Source: Takakia lepidozioides
Lineage: Eukaryota; Streptophyta; Takakiopsida; Takakiales; Takakiaceae
Direction: 5' to 3'
DNA length: 60,000 bases
NCBI GenBank assembly: GCA_030704615.1
Contig: CM060733.1
Location: forward strand, 46,254,001 to 46,314,000
The notes below the pieces were generated by a model. It did no database searches and was not told where the DNA came from. It saw only the letters and a program-made list of their open reading frames with translations. This document shows positions 1-12,406 of the stretch, piece by piece. Each line of letters starts with the position of its first letter. Within the stretch, counting starts at the first letter, position 1. The position numbers and the translations under genes were made by a program.

Positions 1-815
1 TCTTTGGATTCCCAACCGAACAACGAGATTTGAAGCATTAAGCAACATGACCATCACACAAGCAAATCCGGGCACGGGAAGGGAATGTTTTCAGTTCGCG
101 TAAATTTTCACATCAGCGAATGATCAATCAGCGTCTTCGACTAGATGTGATTTGGCCGCTTAAGACCCCCTTCATCGGTCATGAAAACAGCTTCGCAATC
201 CAAAGTTATGATTGTCCCCCTGCAGAGCAATAAAGCAGCTTACACTGCAATCAGAAGGTGATGGAGGAGAGAGCCTGGTGAATGATGCAGCACACATCTC
301 TCCCCCTCTCTGCCCAACTCTGCTACAGCAGACATGTTTCCAAGAACCTGTGGCCAAGCCCATCCTAGATTCACTGTTTTACCCCTACTCATCCAATTTG
401 TACAGGGTAGCTGTGCCCATTCATCCTGAGGATATGTTGAGTGGGAAGGATTTCTTGGATAGAAAATCCCAAGGGAGAGATGTTTCCAAACAAATCCAAT
501 TCCCTTCCTTGCCATTTCGTCAGATCCAAAAGATAATTGCTTACGAATTGCAAATATGTCCAATTGGGACAGCATTTCCATGATGAATTGAATGCTGGAT
601 CAATTCTGATCTACATATGTAAACCACTTATACACCTTATAACCACCAGGGCACCCCTGTCCATCCTCTACACTCAGAGATGACTGTTGCACGTGGCCTT
701 CAAATGGTAAATATCATGTTGCGCAACAACCCATCAGAGGCTTTCGGGAAGACAGAGAGTGGCGAACTTGAATGTCAGCTCACATTATCCAAGAGGGACT
801 TGCGCAGCAGAACCT
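1..815. other. 3' flank of the HAD gene, no gene recognised
   Basis: This stretch lies downstream of the minus-strand HAD hydrolase stop codon. Open frames of 60 to 123 codons exist on both strands, but they overlap each other, resemble no family I know and have no flanking splice pattern. It probably holds the 3' UTR of the HAD gene and intergenic DNA. Confidence 0.5.
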
Positions 816-3800
816 TCACTTCAGTTTTGCGCAAAAATCAGGAAGTTGAAGGGTATGGATACGGGAAATTGCGGCAGCAGCTTCTCTCTCTTTCAAGGTG
901 TTATAACCCCAGGTGCCTACACATCAACACTGCTCATTAGAAACACAATATATTTCATCTGAAGAGCACTTACCAGGCACAATCTCCCAACAATGATGAG
1001 ATTCCTTGACATGCCCTCATGACACGGGAAAGGACAGACTGTCAGAAAGATGGCCATGATGCCCTTGCAAAATTGGAGGGTGTTGTCTTATACTAGGGGC
1101 AGACTTGCGTCAGACGTAGTCTAATCACAGTAAATGTCATATACTTTCCAATGATAATCCACAGATCTCTGGAGGTCTATTAGTTAGAGCCATACCCAAA
1201 TAAATGTTCCATTGGTCAAGCTCAGTGTCCTTGATCACATTCCGCAATGTAGCCAGCCTATCTTCCACAAAACTGCAAGCCAACATCCATATGAGCCCAT
1301 CATGTCTCAATCTACATATTCCCTGAACACTAGAAATCTGCATGTTCCTTTCCACCTCTACTGCCACCTTATTTATCTTTCTCTCTCTCCTATTTCTTTC
1401 TGCATGGGTCACTCACTTGTGTGTGACAGGTCAGTTCTACTATATCAACATGTCCTTATTGGCTGTCAAATATATTATGATTAAAGCTAAGCTGATTGGT
1501 GGACACCAAATTCATCCCACTGCCCCTCTGCACCTAATCCGCTTCCCTCTCAGAGCGGAAGTCCTAGTAGAGGCTTTCGAGTTGTCAGATCTCCCCAGTG
1601 ACAACACAAAGTTGAGAAGGAAAAGGTCCACTGACTGGAGAGTCAAGCCTTTGTGCTCGGCTCGACTTTGAAGCTGCTTCAACACCTCCACTTTAGGTCT
1701 GCCCAAGCCATGGTAGTGTTAGCTCCTCCCAGATGCAGCACACCCCCAATATACAAAAGCTACCTAGTATAACATTGGAAGTAACATTGCTTTCACTCTG
1801 CCGCAATGACAACTCTTCCATATCCTTGGTCTGTTGGTAAACAGAGCCTGCCAGTTAGGCACTTGAGCAATGCCTGTTCTTGTTGAGTTTGGCTGATTGA
1901 AGGTTGGTATCTAATGAATGCCAAGCGAAATAGTCTCACCCAGTGCCTAGACCATAAATCCGGTCAGGTGGAAACTCCACGCCCGCCAACTCTTTGAGAA
2001 GCGCTGCTGCAAATCGGGCCTAAGCAAATAGACGAAAGACGTGTGAGCACATACACACTCCTAAATGACAAGAATTCAGTCACCTTTTTGTGTTTAGAGA
2101 AAACCAAATATATTATGAATCCAAGCAGCATTCTTCCTTGGCTCTCTTTTCAGATGGATGCATCCATCCAACCACTCCCTATCAAACTTGAAGAGCTTAG
2201 TTGTCAAAGTACTCCATCAAGACTGAAGCTCATCAACCCAGGAAATTCAAGGAATATTTATGTAACCGGACGTATTCACGAGGAAATAGTTTGTAAGTAG
2301 TTCTCAGCTTCAATGTGGTTTGTAGTACTGGACGAAAATGGTTACAATGCATCTTTGGTGGCAGATGCTGATACCTGCTTTGTGGTCACAATGTACACCT
2401 TTGAGGACGAAAAGCGCAAAGAATCTGCTGTTCCTGGATAAAACCTGAAAGGATACACAAGGTCAGATAATGTGTCAGCTCCATTTTAACACTTGGGACA
2501 AGAGTTTCCAATTTAAGGTCAGGAATATCAAAGGATTGGCAGAACTTCAGATTTCTTCACCCTCCAGCAACAAAATAGAGGGGGAGAAATTAGAGAAATG
2601 ACCATAAACATATTGTGAGTGTAATTTCCATAGAATGTGAAAACTGTTCAGTACCGATTGGCACTAATCCAACCGTGAATGTCACTCGATATCCAATCAT
2701 CGCGCACTTGTCCAAACAGTTTGACCAGTTCATCCTTCTCGGTCTCATCCCACTCCTTCATCACCACTGGCTTCAACCCATGCTCCCAGTCTTCTAGTAT
2801 GCCATCCACTGTCAGCCCCTCTGCCACCTACGTAAAATAGAAGACTCATCACAAAATCAATTTCTCCTACACCACTTTAACTGAAGCTTGCTAACATACC
2901 ACCTGCAATTCATGACTCGTAACTACTTCTGGGTTTCCATGACATACAGGAGCAGAGTTAAGGAAGGTTTCAAAGGGAGAGCCTCGGGGGTAGAGTACTA
3001 CTGAAGATTTGCGGATATGGGGGTGTTTGATCTCCAACAGCAGCCGCACCAGCAACAAATTTTCATATCCTGTCTCCACCACTGGCCGCACCTGCTCCAT
3101 CAAGTGCTATTTAATGATGCTTTTCTTTTCAATGTACTTTATAGGTGTCTGTGTGTAGTAATTCTTGGTAGTTTTCAAATTTCTCACAATCCATGCAAAA
3201 CCTGTGCAAGTTTCATAAAATTAAAAATCTTTCAGCCTAGGCAAGTGCTCGGCTTTCAAAAACATCCTACAGTAGTAAACAAGACCAACCCTGTGCAGCA
3301 CAACTGCTGATAATCAACACTGGACTTGAAGCTCCAATGTACCTATAATGTCCTTCAACATAGAGTACTTGATCTCCACATTTGAGTGATCTCAGCTTTC
3401 TTGTCAGACGTGGTAGCAATGTCTATCTGTTTTCAGAAAGATCTGTGTACACCTAACATCCACCCTGCTAGGTTTCCTGAGTTTGCAAGGAATCCTTACA
3501 GTGCGCATGCTTTCGAGGATCCATGCCTCTGACTCAGCATCCACACCTGAAAAGATCTCAGGCCACCGAATTTTGGCTGCCTGCAGAAAGTCAGTACATT
3601 TTAGAACCGTTAGTGTGCATTAAGCTCTGAAAACCACACCTCTATCCACCTCCTGTTACATTTTGCGTGCCTAAGTCCGAAGTCAGCTGGAGAAAACCTC
3701 ACAAATTACATCTTTCGATGCATCGATCAGGAAATTAAGCTTACAAGATAGAGAATTGCAGTTTGATGCGTCACACTAAAGTATGAATTCTATTGTACAG

Positions 3801-4120
3801 CATTTATTCAGAGGATGTATAATCATCTCTGCTGAATCACATGCCTTTGTGACTATACTGGCTACTGCTTCAGTGTCATGACTAAAGTTTAACACATTGA
3901 CCTCGGAAATGGCAATTTCTCTGACCCATTCTCCATACGCAGAAAGGGCTGACAATTCTAGCTTCGACGACAAAAAAAAATCCCAGAATAGGCCAAAGCG
4001 GAACCATACAGAAACACAGAGTGCATGAAGAGAGGAGAGTACCTTAAGAGCAGAGATGGAGCTCTCACCACAGCTGTCACACAGAACACCGTCAAAATCC
4101 AGAGCATACAAGTGCCCCAT
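816..4120 (-). CDS. HAD-superfamily hydrolase-like protein, 9 exons, 270 aa
   Basis: The exons, in transcript order, are 4043-4120, 3500-3580, 3002-3091, 2655-2827, 2375-2444, 1940-2019, 1636-1698, 1196-1272 and 816-916. All junctions are GT-AG and phases agree, giving 270 codons plus TGA. The ATG at 4120 begins MGHLYALDFDGVLCD; the DFDGV is HAD motif I with the nucleophile Asp. HAD motif II is the VYIVTTKQ segment at the end of exon 5, motif III Lys lies in PKVEVLKQL, and the motif IV acidic residues lie in HFVEDRLATL. The last exon contains WGYNT and ends in FCAKLK. This matches a conserved uncharacterised family of plants, as I recall it. HAD proteins usually are phosphatases or phosphotransferases, but the substrate here is unknown. 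No clear transit peptide is seen. The open frame continues upstream to 4162 but without another ATG. The gene is divergent from the VPS38-like gene. Confidence 0.9.
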
Positions 4121-4706
4121 ATCCTCCCTTTCCCCGGCCCTGACTATGGCTTCAATGCCCACAAATTGTCCGCTAGATTCAATTCACCTTCCAACGAGCA
4201 CGCACTCGGAGACTCTCGTCATCGTCTCTCTCGTCTCTTTCGTCTCTCTCGCACTGTCTTCTTAGGCCGAAACCTCCGTTAGGTAATGTGATCGTTATGT
4301 AATGTGGCCCCTACTTCGCTGTTAACGGTTTTCTTTTCCTGTCGTCCTCCCAGCTTGTAACCCTAGCGAGCTTCGTCCTCTCAAAATGGTCAGCATGATG
4401 GATCTGAAAAGGTTCGGTTTGGGGAAGATTAGAGGAGAAAAACCATGATTCAATGAGTTGGAGGATGATAGTATCTCAGCTTGTTCGTGACTGTTGAAGC
4501 TGTCTTTTTGTAAATTTTATTTGCTGAGATATTAGTCCATAGTTCTTTCGTTGGCTGAGGTTAGTTCGACGGAGGGAGGGAGAGAAAGATGTGAGGCATT
4601 GTGCGATTTGTGGTGGAACTACAAGAGCAGAGGTTGGTGTGAAAGATGAAGCCTGGATTTTGTACCATACTACAGCGTGCTGCAGACAATACAGCTCATT
4701 ATAGGT
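4121..4706. promoter_or_regulatory. shared divergent promoter interval (HAD / VPS38-like)
   Basis: Two well-supported genes start on opposite strands at 4120 and 4707, so these 586 bases must contain both 5' UTRs and both promoters. A pyrimidine-rich run of TCTCGT/TCTCTC units lies at about 4212-4260. No convincing TATA box was identified. An ATG at 4646 opens an out-of-frame ORF overlapping the VPS38-like start and may act as an upstream ORF or fall in a 5' UTR intron. Confidence 0.55.
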
Positions 4707-7700
4707 ATGGAAGGGACCTCGGGGTCTCAATATCAGGCGGAGGAGAAGGGATCAGATGCAGACAAAGAAAGTGGAAAGGTGAAGGTGATCGAATGGGAGG
4801 AGTTCCAGGAAGCTTTAGCGCATCTATGTGGTCTGGGAGCAGTTCTCACCAAGGCTCGCGTCAAGAGAGAGGCCTTATCACAGAGAATGGAGGAAGCGCT
4901 TGAGGTAGCATTTAGTCGCTCTCTCGACTTGAATCTTATCCTCGTGGTTGATTTTTTAGGCAGACGCAATTACTTTCGGTGATACTGGTTGCAATCCCGG
5001 ATGCATGGGGTCCCGTGTCTGTAATTTCAATTATGCTAAAAGTCGTGGCTGGAGCAGAGGAGTTTCCGTTTTTTATGGGACGGATTGTACAATCAGAGCA
5101 TTTACAGATTCTGCAACCTTGAGTAGATCTTCATATGCTGCTGGCATGGCGACTTTGGACAGATTCGGAAAATGTCTTCGCAGCGCGTGGATTCACTGGA
5201 GGCCATGCAGAGGCAGTTGCAGGCCAAGCAGCGAAGCTTGGAGAGCGCCTTAGCTACATTTCAAGCATCCAAGGAAGAGTTGGCTAGAGTGAGAGAGAAA
5301 CTGCTACCTTCTGCTCAAGCCTTGATTGTCTCTTCGAAAGTCCTGTCTGATGCTCAATGCCGTTTACAGGTGACTCCATCCCCCTTCGTCTGGCTGTTAC
5401 TATACGGAATTGTGCTTCTTCTTCTCCCTTTATCCCCATAGCACGGTCTTGATAGCTTCGAAATCAAAAACAAAACCACCAACTTAGCCCAAGTACACCC
5501 AGAACTAAGTTCAAGGTCTCCAGGCCTTCACTCCAAAGAATTTAGGGGAAAGGCATAGTGCTTAGGATGGGGAGAAGAGTTTGTTTACCAGTGGTCCAAC
5601 AGCCAAGTGTTCCCTAGGATCTTCAGGCCTTCACACCAAACCCCCAAGACAACCACAAAAACCATGTCAGAGAATTGGTGTCATTATGCATGACGAGGAC
5701 AAAACCCTTAATCCTCTCCGCATTGACTAACCCTAAGGAAGGGCGCGTTCGTCATCGAGGAACATTGGAAACACTTGGTCGTTGAAATTGAGTGGTCCAC
5801 TAATAAATAGGCTCTTTTCCCTATCATAGGTGCCATACTTTCCCCTGAATTTTTTGATCCGTAAGTACTACGAAGTTTGTTCATTATGTCTTTGGAAATC
5901 TTTTTCGGCACGGGGGCCTCCGGATCCCCACTGACTGATATACGAACTTGTACAAGCACACATAAGAGAAAAGGACCTTCAGATATCCAGCGAGAATGTT
6001 TCAACGCAGCAAAGGTCCGGTAACAACAAAAACACAACCGACTTCACACCAGATTACAGTCTTGTTTGCTTTCTCTTCAATACTTGGATGCCTGTGATGT
6101 GCTTGACCTCAGGTTCTTAGAGAGTCACCGAGAGTCTAGAAAGTTTTTTGAAAAAACTTAGAGAAAATGCTCCATTGGAACTCAAAACAAGGTTGAGAAT
6201 GGATGAGCTTTTTCATGCTAAAGGCCACCTCAGTTAGCTTACCATTAACATTAATCTTTCTTGATTGTAAGCAATCAATCTGCAATCTGCAATGCAACCA
6301 AAGCCTCTTGTCTATAGTAGAGGGCTATTGTAACAGCTTTCTAGTCTTTTGTCAGTTCAGGCTCTTTGAACAAGCACTAAATCCCCTTGTGGACTGTGAT
6401 CAGCTTTGCCTTGATCCATCGCGAGTTTCAGAACCTGGTGGGTTAACCCCCAATAACTGGTGGGTTGATACCGTTGCAGTTAGTACCTCTCCAATCTTTA
6501 AAATAGTAGAAAAGAAATAGAATGTTAGAAAAGAAAGACAACTGATTTGATGCTGCAACTGCACTCTTCACATTTTGGTTTTGTTTCAGGGTTGAAACAA
6601 AAGATGTAGTGCTGGATGCTGTGTAGATGAGGGCATGCCATGCCAGTCAATTGGCATGGCAAGCCAGATATCTGGAGTCCTATGGTGGTGGAATGTTGAC
6701 AATGAACCCAAATTCTAGTTGTCTTAACTGGGTGTAAACCAGTGCTCGAAGATTGTGAGTTCCAAGATCCTGTTGGTTCGTATTGTTGCAGCTTCTGAAG
6801 AGGGAAGAAGCTGCAGTCAACACACAACTTTATAAGCAGGATACCAATGGGTAGGTTTAAGGCTTACAGTTCAAGGAGGTTTTCTTTTCCATTTTTGGAG
6901 GTCCTTAAGGGGAAGCTTAGAGTAAGGACATCCTTGTGACAATGTAAAGATCATCTGAAAGGGCTGAGGAATCATACCATTCAAAGACCCTCTTCTATCC
7001 AACCCTAAGACATCCAGTTGGAAGGCTCAAAGGTATTGGTATCTTGTGCTCACAAATTGGTTTTGGCCTTGATCAGTGAATGCGTATGGAGCTTTGGGAC
7101 AAATCTGGGCTTAAATTCAGTGTCTGAAGTGAATGCAGGATGCAGGTCGGCTTTTGGCTGGAGAAGGAGGGCATGAGCGCTTGCAAAAGCTGTGCAAAGT
7201 GTTGGATGCCAGGAGACGCACTATGGTAGCCCAGATGGCAGCATTGTATCCACTGGCCACCTGTACCCCCCAAGGCCTATCGCCATCAGTCAAAAGGACC
7301 CCTCACTCGCACTCACAGCCTCCAGGTTCTCAAACAGAATGCAAACCTCTCACAGCCTAGGGAAGTGACTGGCTGCTTATGGTGTTGATTATCTAATGTT
7401 AAGTATTGGTTATCTTGTGTAGCTCAGACCGTTAGTAAGGCTGATGCACATGACAATGCCGTGGTTCTGTAAATGGCAATTCTACCAGAAGAAGCCAGTG
7501 ATGTGCCATACAGAAGGAAGCTTGTAGTTTTTCTTGCACATTTGTGACAAGGCTAGTAGTAATAACAATTTTGTTGGCTTAAAACCTCAGGTTTTGTGGA
7601 AGTGCAAGCAGGTGTTGACATTGGTGTGTCCTCTTTAGAAGGTACATCTATGGCCATAGCAGGCTTGCAGTTGCTGGAGCCGGGTAAAAAGCAGCCAGGC

Positions 7701-8433
7701 CTTTTCAATGAGAAGCAAGACTATGACATCTCTGCCACTGCTCTTGGTTATGTGGCACATGTGAGCTCCTGGCCTAGTAGGGAATCATCCTCTTTGAAAC
7801 CTCTGGTATCTTATTCTGCTCCTTATATCAACGGTATCAGGACCCTATGTTGATATTGTTAAGGATGTATGCATATCAGGTGGTGTCTATGGTGGCGGGG
7901 ATCCTGGATGTACAGCTGCGGTATCCAGTGCGGCTGGGTGCGTCACATTCCTACATACAAGACTATTGTCCTGCCATTGAGCCCATCATGGTGGACCTCG
8001 TAGCACCTTCTGGCACACCGCAAGTGGGTGTGTCGCCAAAAGCAATTGTTGAATTCCCTCTCTTCTCTGAAGGGCAGGATCTGACAAGATCAGCCTATGC
8101 TGTGTTCTTGCTGAACAAGGTGCGAGATCTCTCTCCATAAAATTAATTTCCACGAGACAAGTTGGGACAACCCCTCCTAGTTCCCATCCCCCTGGGGCTG
8201 TGGTCCTATACCTCATACACAATGAAAGGAATGGGAAATTTTGTCCTGTGTTTGCCCTTATCAGACATCAATTTCCATTGGAGATATACTGATGGTTTGA
8301 TCAACTTGGTGAGCAGGACTTGGAGCAGATTTTAAACGAGTTAGGGGTGGAAAGCGTGGGACCACGACACACTTTGCTCAATCTCACTAAGCTGATCTCC
8401 ACTGCTACTTCGAGGGGCAAAGAATTGGCTTGA
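4707..8433 (+). CDS. VPS38: VPS38/UVRAG-like subunit of the class III PI3-kinase complex, 6 exons, 372 aa
   Basis: The exons are 4707-4904, 5163-5369, 7139-7325, 7591-7760, 7880-8119 and 8317-8433. The phases agree and the frame ends in ELA-TGA. Exons 1 and 2 encode a conserved N-terminal helix (KVIEWEEFQEALAHLCGL) followed by a coiled coil rich in Gln, Lys and Glu. Exon 4 carries MAIAGLQLLEPGKK and the ATALGYVAH segment. Exon 5 carries RYPVRLGASHSYIQDY and RSAYAVFLLNK, and exon 6 carries DLEQILNELGVESVGPRH. These are hallmarks of plant VPS38 (UVRAG-like), which with VPS34, VPS15 and ATG6 makes PI3P on endosomes for vacuolar sorting and autophagy. Length is close to what I recall for angiosperm VPS38. 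The second intron, about 1.8 kb, is much the longest. The first ATG in frame is 4707; an earlier in-frame codon at 4677 is GTG. Confidence 0.88.
5370..7138 (+). other. long intron 2 of the VPS38-like gene
   Basis: This is the interval between two well-supported exons of the VPS38-like gene. It contains a 109-codon minus-strand open frame at 5708-6037 without a recognised domain. The middle of that frame (KISKDIMNKLRSTYG) looks more protein-like than its ends, so a retroelement relic is possible but unproven. No other feature is visible. Confidence 0.5.
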
Positions 8434-9052
8434 CACTTCAGTGCTATCACAGTGGCTATCAGGATGGATGTACACACAACAGTTATTCTACTATCTAGGA
8501 GTTGTTTCTGTTGGTGTTGGCGCAGGATCTTGCAGCCACAAAGGCTAGTATAGAAATTGATCAATGCTGTTTCAAGTTGTGCAATGATCCACTACAAGTA
8601 AAACAATACAAGAAAGTAGATCAAACCATTAAGGTAATGAGGATTCAATAAAGTAGATCACACCATTAAGGTAATGAGGTGATCAAGAGTGTGTTTTGTT
8701 CATAGTTGCCATAGAGGACAAGTTGATCACATCTCAAAAGAAGACTGATGGTAATGAAAAGTTTTGCATCGGTTGCTTGCCTATCCATGTGTTTCCAGTC
8801 TCATCCATTTGTGATGGTTAGGGTATTTGTTAACTACCCTCCTTGTTCAGGTACCAAATTTATATACCAACAACAATGCTCCCAATGCTTTTATCAGGGC
8901 CAATTTGTCAGCCACACTTTGTGTTTCTTTTGCATGATTCCTTTATCAGATGTGAGAAAGATTGCAAACTTGCTGGAGTCGCAGCTAGTTTGTGTTCAGG
9001 GGAGAGAGGAACACAGGTCTATGGATGCTGCAATATATCTCATGTTTGACAG
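8434..9052. other. intergenic interval between VPS38-like and Ole e 1-like genes
   Basis: The interval holds the 3' UTR of the VPS38-like gene, a short direct repeat at 8613-8680, and presumably the promoter and 5' UTR of the next gene. The open frames here are short and overlapping, and I recognise none of them. Confidence 0.5.
8613..8680. repeat. tandem duplication, 37-base period, two copies
   Basis: The unit AAAGTAGATCAAACCATTAA and the bases GGTAATGAGG that follow it occur at 8613 and again at 8650 with one substitution. It lies just downstream of the VPS38-like stop codon, probably in the 3' UTR or beyond. Confidence 0.8.
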
Positions 9053-10545
9053 ATGGAAGGACAAAGCCGCAATCTTATGACAGAGCTCATGATTTTGATG
9101 AGCATCTGGGCTGGCATCACTTCCTTGCTGCCTACTGCATGTGTCTTGGCGGCCTCTATGGGACCACCGAAAAGCTCCTATGTCACTGTCACCCAAGTTA
9201 TCCCTCAAGCACTCTCTGCAATGGTGAAAGGTCTAGTGTTGTGCGATCCATGTTTCCATGGCAATTTCACTCCGTTCAATAGCCCTCTTCCCGGTAAGTT
9301 AGAGATATCCGTGCACAAACTTAGCATATTCCTTCCTTTCCATGGCCATGGACATAGGGAGTAGAATGCGCATCACAACTATATTTATCAAACAAGTTAT
9401 GTGCATGCAACTTGTGAGAACTGACCACTTAATTCTACATTCTAGGATTTTGCGAAGAGCATGCACGTTCTCCCTGCCTTTTACTGGCATTTTCTGCAGG
9501 TCAGGCTATGAAGTGTCAACCCGAGGCCCATCCGCACATGTGCTGTGCTTCTGCAGGTCCAGCTCGAACATCTTTCAGAGAGAAATAACCTCGACAGTCA
9601 GTTAATAAGAGCCTCAAAGACATGTTGGGTCAGACGAGGCTAGTCCCGACTGGAACTGGATTTCACCAAGTGGTTTTGATAAAGGCATGATCTCAAGGTC
9701 TTTGTTGTCAACCAGGTGCAAGGGTGAACCTGCACTGTGAAGATGGGAGGGCAGCTGATGCTTCTGACTATTTTTCAAAGTATGTCCACACCAACAGAAA
9801 TGGCGCGTTCACGTTCACTGTCAGTAATTTGTACTATTTGAAACATGGAGTTCGTGGTTGCAAAGTTATTCTGCTCCAAAGCCCTGACCCCTCCTGCAGC
9901 AATCCAAGCAGCCTCTCCATGAAAGGAACGAGCAACCCTGAAGCTCACAAGATGTTTGTCGATCTGACCTCTTGTTCTTTTTGGCACAGTAGCGAGGTTC
10001 AAAATGCACCTTTTGATTCGATGTGGTGGAGACTCAGAGCCGTGGTGGAGGAGGAGGCGTCAACGGAGAATTCTGAGCCACAAGCACTCGTGTGGATGGA
10101 GAGGACCAAGGACATGCCCAGAGGGTCTACATGGCCAGATGCAAAACGACTACTCTTTGTTATCTACCCATTTCTATACCAACCAGATCAGCTATACAAG
10201 AGAAGGAGTAACTGCAGATCATGGTATGCGAACCATGATGGCATACCCGGAGAGAAGTGTAGGTGCTTCAACGCTCAAGGATACCGAAGGAAGTCGCCCA
10301 CGTTCATGAGGCCCAACCCATTCCTTCGCCGGACGCCTGGAATTAACTACAACGTGCCAGCGTTCACGACACCATACCCTGATCCAGGTCCATTCCCGCC
10401 GGTTCAGTGGCCCACCCCCGCACCTCAATCCTTGGCCCCTCTACCGGCACCGCCCCCTGCGACTGTCCCACCTCCCCCTTGGTTTGAACCTCCATTCCAC
10501 AGAAGTTCAAGGTCTCGAAATGATCAGGAACTGGACTTTCCATAA
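9053..10545 (+). CDS. Ole e 1-like secreted cell-wall protein with proline-rich tail, 2 exons, 356 aa
   Basis: The exons are 9053-9293 and 9716-10545, joined by a GT-AG intron inside a Gly codon, with 357 codons including the TAA stop. Residues from about 9 to 35 are hydrophobic and end in VLAAS, as expected for a signal peptide. An Ole e 1 domain follows: VKGLVLCDPC near residues 58-67, LPGARVNLHCEDG, TNRNGAFTFTV, then a segment with further Cys including CKVILLQSPDPSC. After about residue 290 the chain is rich in Pro, with runs such as APLPAPPPATVPPPP. This is the layout of pollen Ole e 1/extensin-type proteins, which are structural or signalling proteins of the apoplast; the family is present in plants without pollen. 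ATG codons at 9053 and 9077 are both possible starts, the second giving a tighter signal peptide. The exact function is unknown. Confidence 0.85.
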
Positions 10546-11989
10546 GTAACATACACTTGTACGTACTCGTGGCTTAAAACTCATTCCTTGAACTTAAAAA
10601 GTACTATGTTGTGAGTGATCCATTTGTCGGCTCTCGAATTGGAATTGGTAATGGTAGGAGTGTGTCAGAGGGTCCCACCCAATCCTAACGGTTACATCTC
10701 GAGTTTAGCAACTGGGGAACTGTATGGATTAGCAGTTGAGCTACCAACGCTCAGGCCTGCCAGATTGCTTTGCTCACTTCCATTACTCATCCTATTGACA
10801 TGGCGGATTTGTTCATCTAACATACCAGAAATAAGTAACGAGTGTCTAAGATATGAATTCAGTGGACGACAGGCCCTTTGTCTGAAGCTGAGTGTCAAAG
10901 CAGCTCCAGAAAACTTTTACTGCCATGGATAGTCCAGATGAGGCCAGATGATACCGGTGAAGGAACCCCAGACTAGCTGGCAACCTTCATGGATCACATT
11001 TGTGATAAGGTAGACACTAGACACGTTTCCACCAGACGCTCAAGCAAAAAGTGCGGCAAAGACTAGCAAGGACAGTCAAACTTGAAAGAAGAACGTTCGG
11101 CCTAGATTGTAGCGATCTCTCATCAAGGTTTGAAAATCTTTACAAGCTATTCCTTTGAGCGTTAGGCCTAGATTGTAGTGATAGATCTCTCATCATCAAG
11201 GTCTCTAGCCAACCAGCTATCTTTGAAAATGTTTACAAGCTATTCCAGCTTCCAGTCATTGACATTCATGCATGTCAGTGGTAAAACAACTAACGCTGAA
11301 TGGGACCCACAGGTGAAGGCGGCATTTAACTATGGCAAGCGAGCACTGTTGAAACCACAACGTCGGTGAGCATCCAAGTCGTTGGGTCCCACTGTGTGCC
11401 CGCTCGCACCGCGCAGGCGTACGTTGACAGAGCTCACCGCCCTGCCCTCTGGATGCTGCCTTGGGCCAAATTCCCTCTGTACTATCAAGCAGACAGATAC
11501 GCGCGCAATGTCAAAGGGGGTATACTCAGTATGTGGGCATCTCTACATTTATGAGATACCGTGTGTGCAGGAGACAAAAGCGAGCGTCCCTCCAAAAGCG
11601 AGTATCTTTGACACCCTCCACACCCTCTCCTCGCCCTCTGTATCGCAAACTCTTCTAGAACCGCCAAAAGCCTCCGAGTCCCCCCTTCCAGACGAGTTGA
11701 CCCTTCCATTCTAACGTCGAAAGGGGTCGAGAGCGGACGGAACGGAAGGTATTCCGTCCCCACCGCCCGCCCGTCCCGTTGGGGACGTGTTCACGATTCC
11801 ACGGCCGTCGCAGTGGAAGGGTAAATAACTGACGGCGTTGACAAGGCGTATGTCAACTCATTTAGCGCGCTGTATCGCTGGCGTATACGAACGAGTCGGC
11901 GTATCGCTGGTAGCCGCCAAGGCAGACCTAGTGTAGCTTTGTGTTCTATTTCTCTCTCTCTTGCCTCGCTCCTTCAAAGTCTGCCAGCG
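10546..11989. other. intergenic DNA between Ole e 1-like gene and U-box gene
   Basis: This interval contains no gene I can support. It includes an imperfect direct repeat at 11099-11247 and a GC-rich stretch from about 11380 to 11900 that probably forms the promoter and early 5' UTR of the U-box gene. Several open frames of 60 to 110 codons overlap on both strands and look random. Confidence 0.5.
11099..11247. repeat. imperfect direct duplication, about 66-base offset
   Basis: The string GGCCTAGATTGTAG followed by GATCTCTCATCA occurs at 11099 and at 11165. The string TGAAAAT(C/G)TTTACAAGCTATTCC follows each copy. The second copy carries an insertion of about 25 bases between the two blocks, so this is a diverged tandem duplication. 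Confidence 0.75.
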
Positions 11990-12115
11990 ATGGCCGCGCC
12001 AGTCGTCATATCAATGCGCCTCCACAACGGACTTGTACAAGAGCTCCGTGCAGTGATGCGAGACATCGAGGTGACTGCAGTTGCAGCGGAATCTGAAGAC
12101 ACTGTTATTATTTGA
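11990..12115 (+). other. possible 41-codon upstream ORF of the U-box gene
   Basis: An ATG in a reasonable context (GCGATGG) at 11990 opens a frame MAAPVVISMRLHNG... that ends at TGA 12113-12115, inside the first copy of the 117-base tandem repeat. If the U-box mRNA starts upstream of here, translation of this ORF would lie ahead of the main ATG at 12407. Alternatively, it is a truncated coding exon of something else. No domain is recognised. Confidence 0.3.
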
Positions 12116-12329
12116 AAGAGGTTTAAAGGAGGTGTGATCTGGTGATCTAGTGAAGTGGAGTGGAGAGAAGATTGAGATTGTGCTGTTTACGGTAGGAGCG
12201 AGGGATAGATCGAAGAAACTGTTATTATTTGAAAGAGGTTTAAAGGAGGTGAGAACTGGTGGTCTAGTGAAGTGGAGTGGAGAGAAGATTGAGATTGTGC
12301 TGATTACGGGAGGACGAGGGATAGATCGA
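12095..12329. repeat. 117-base tandem duplication upstream of the U-box gene
   Basis: Copy one runs from 12095 to 12211 and copy two from 12212 to 12329. Both contain ACTGTTATTATTTGAAAGAG, TAGTGAAGTGGAGTGGAGAG, AAGATTGAGATTGTGCTG and GGGATAGATCGA. The copies differ by a handful of substitutions and one or two small indels. The duplication lies 78 bases before the likely start codon at 12407, so it sits in the 5' UTR or core promoter. Confidence 0.9.
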
Positions 12330-12406
12330 GAGGCCTGAGAAGTAGAGGGAAGTGATTGTCTGAGAGGCATTGCAAGGAAGAGGGAGTGTGAAAGGTTAGA
12401 GTGTGT

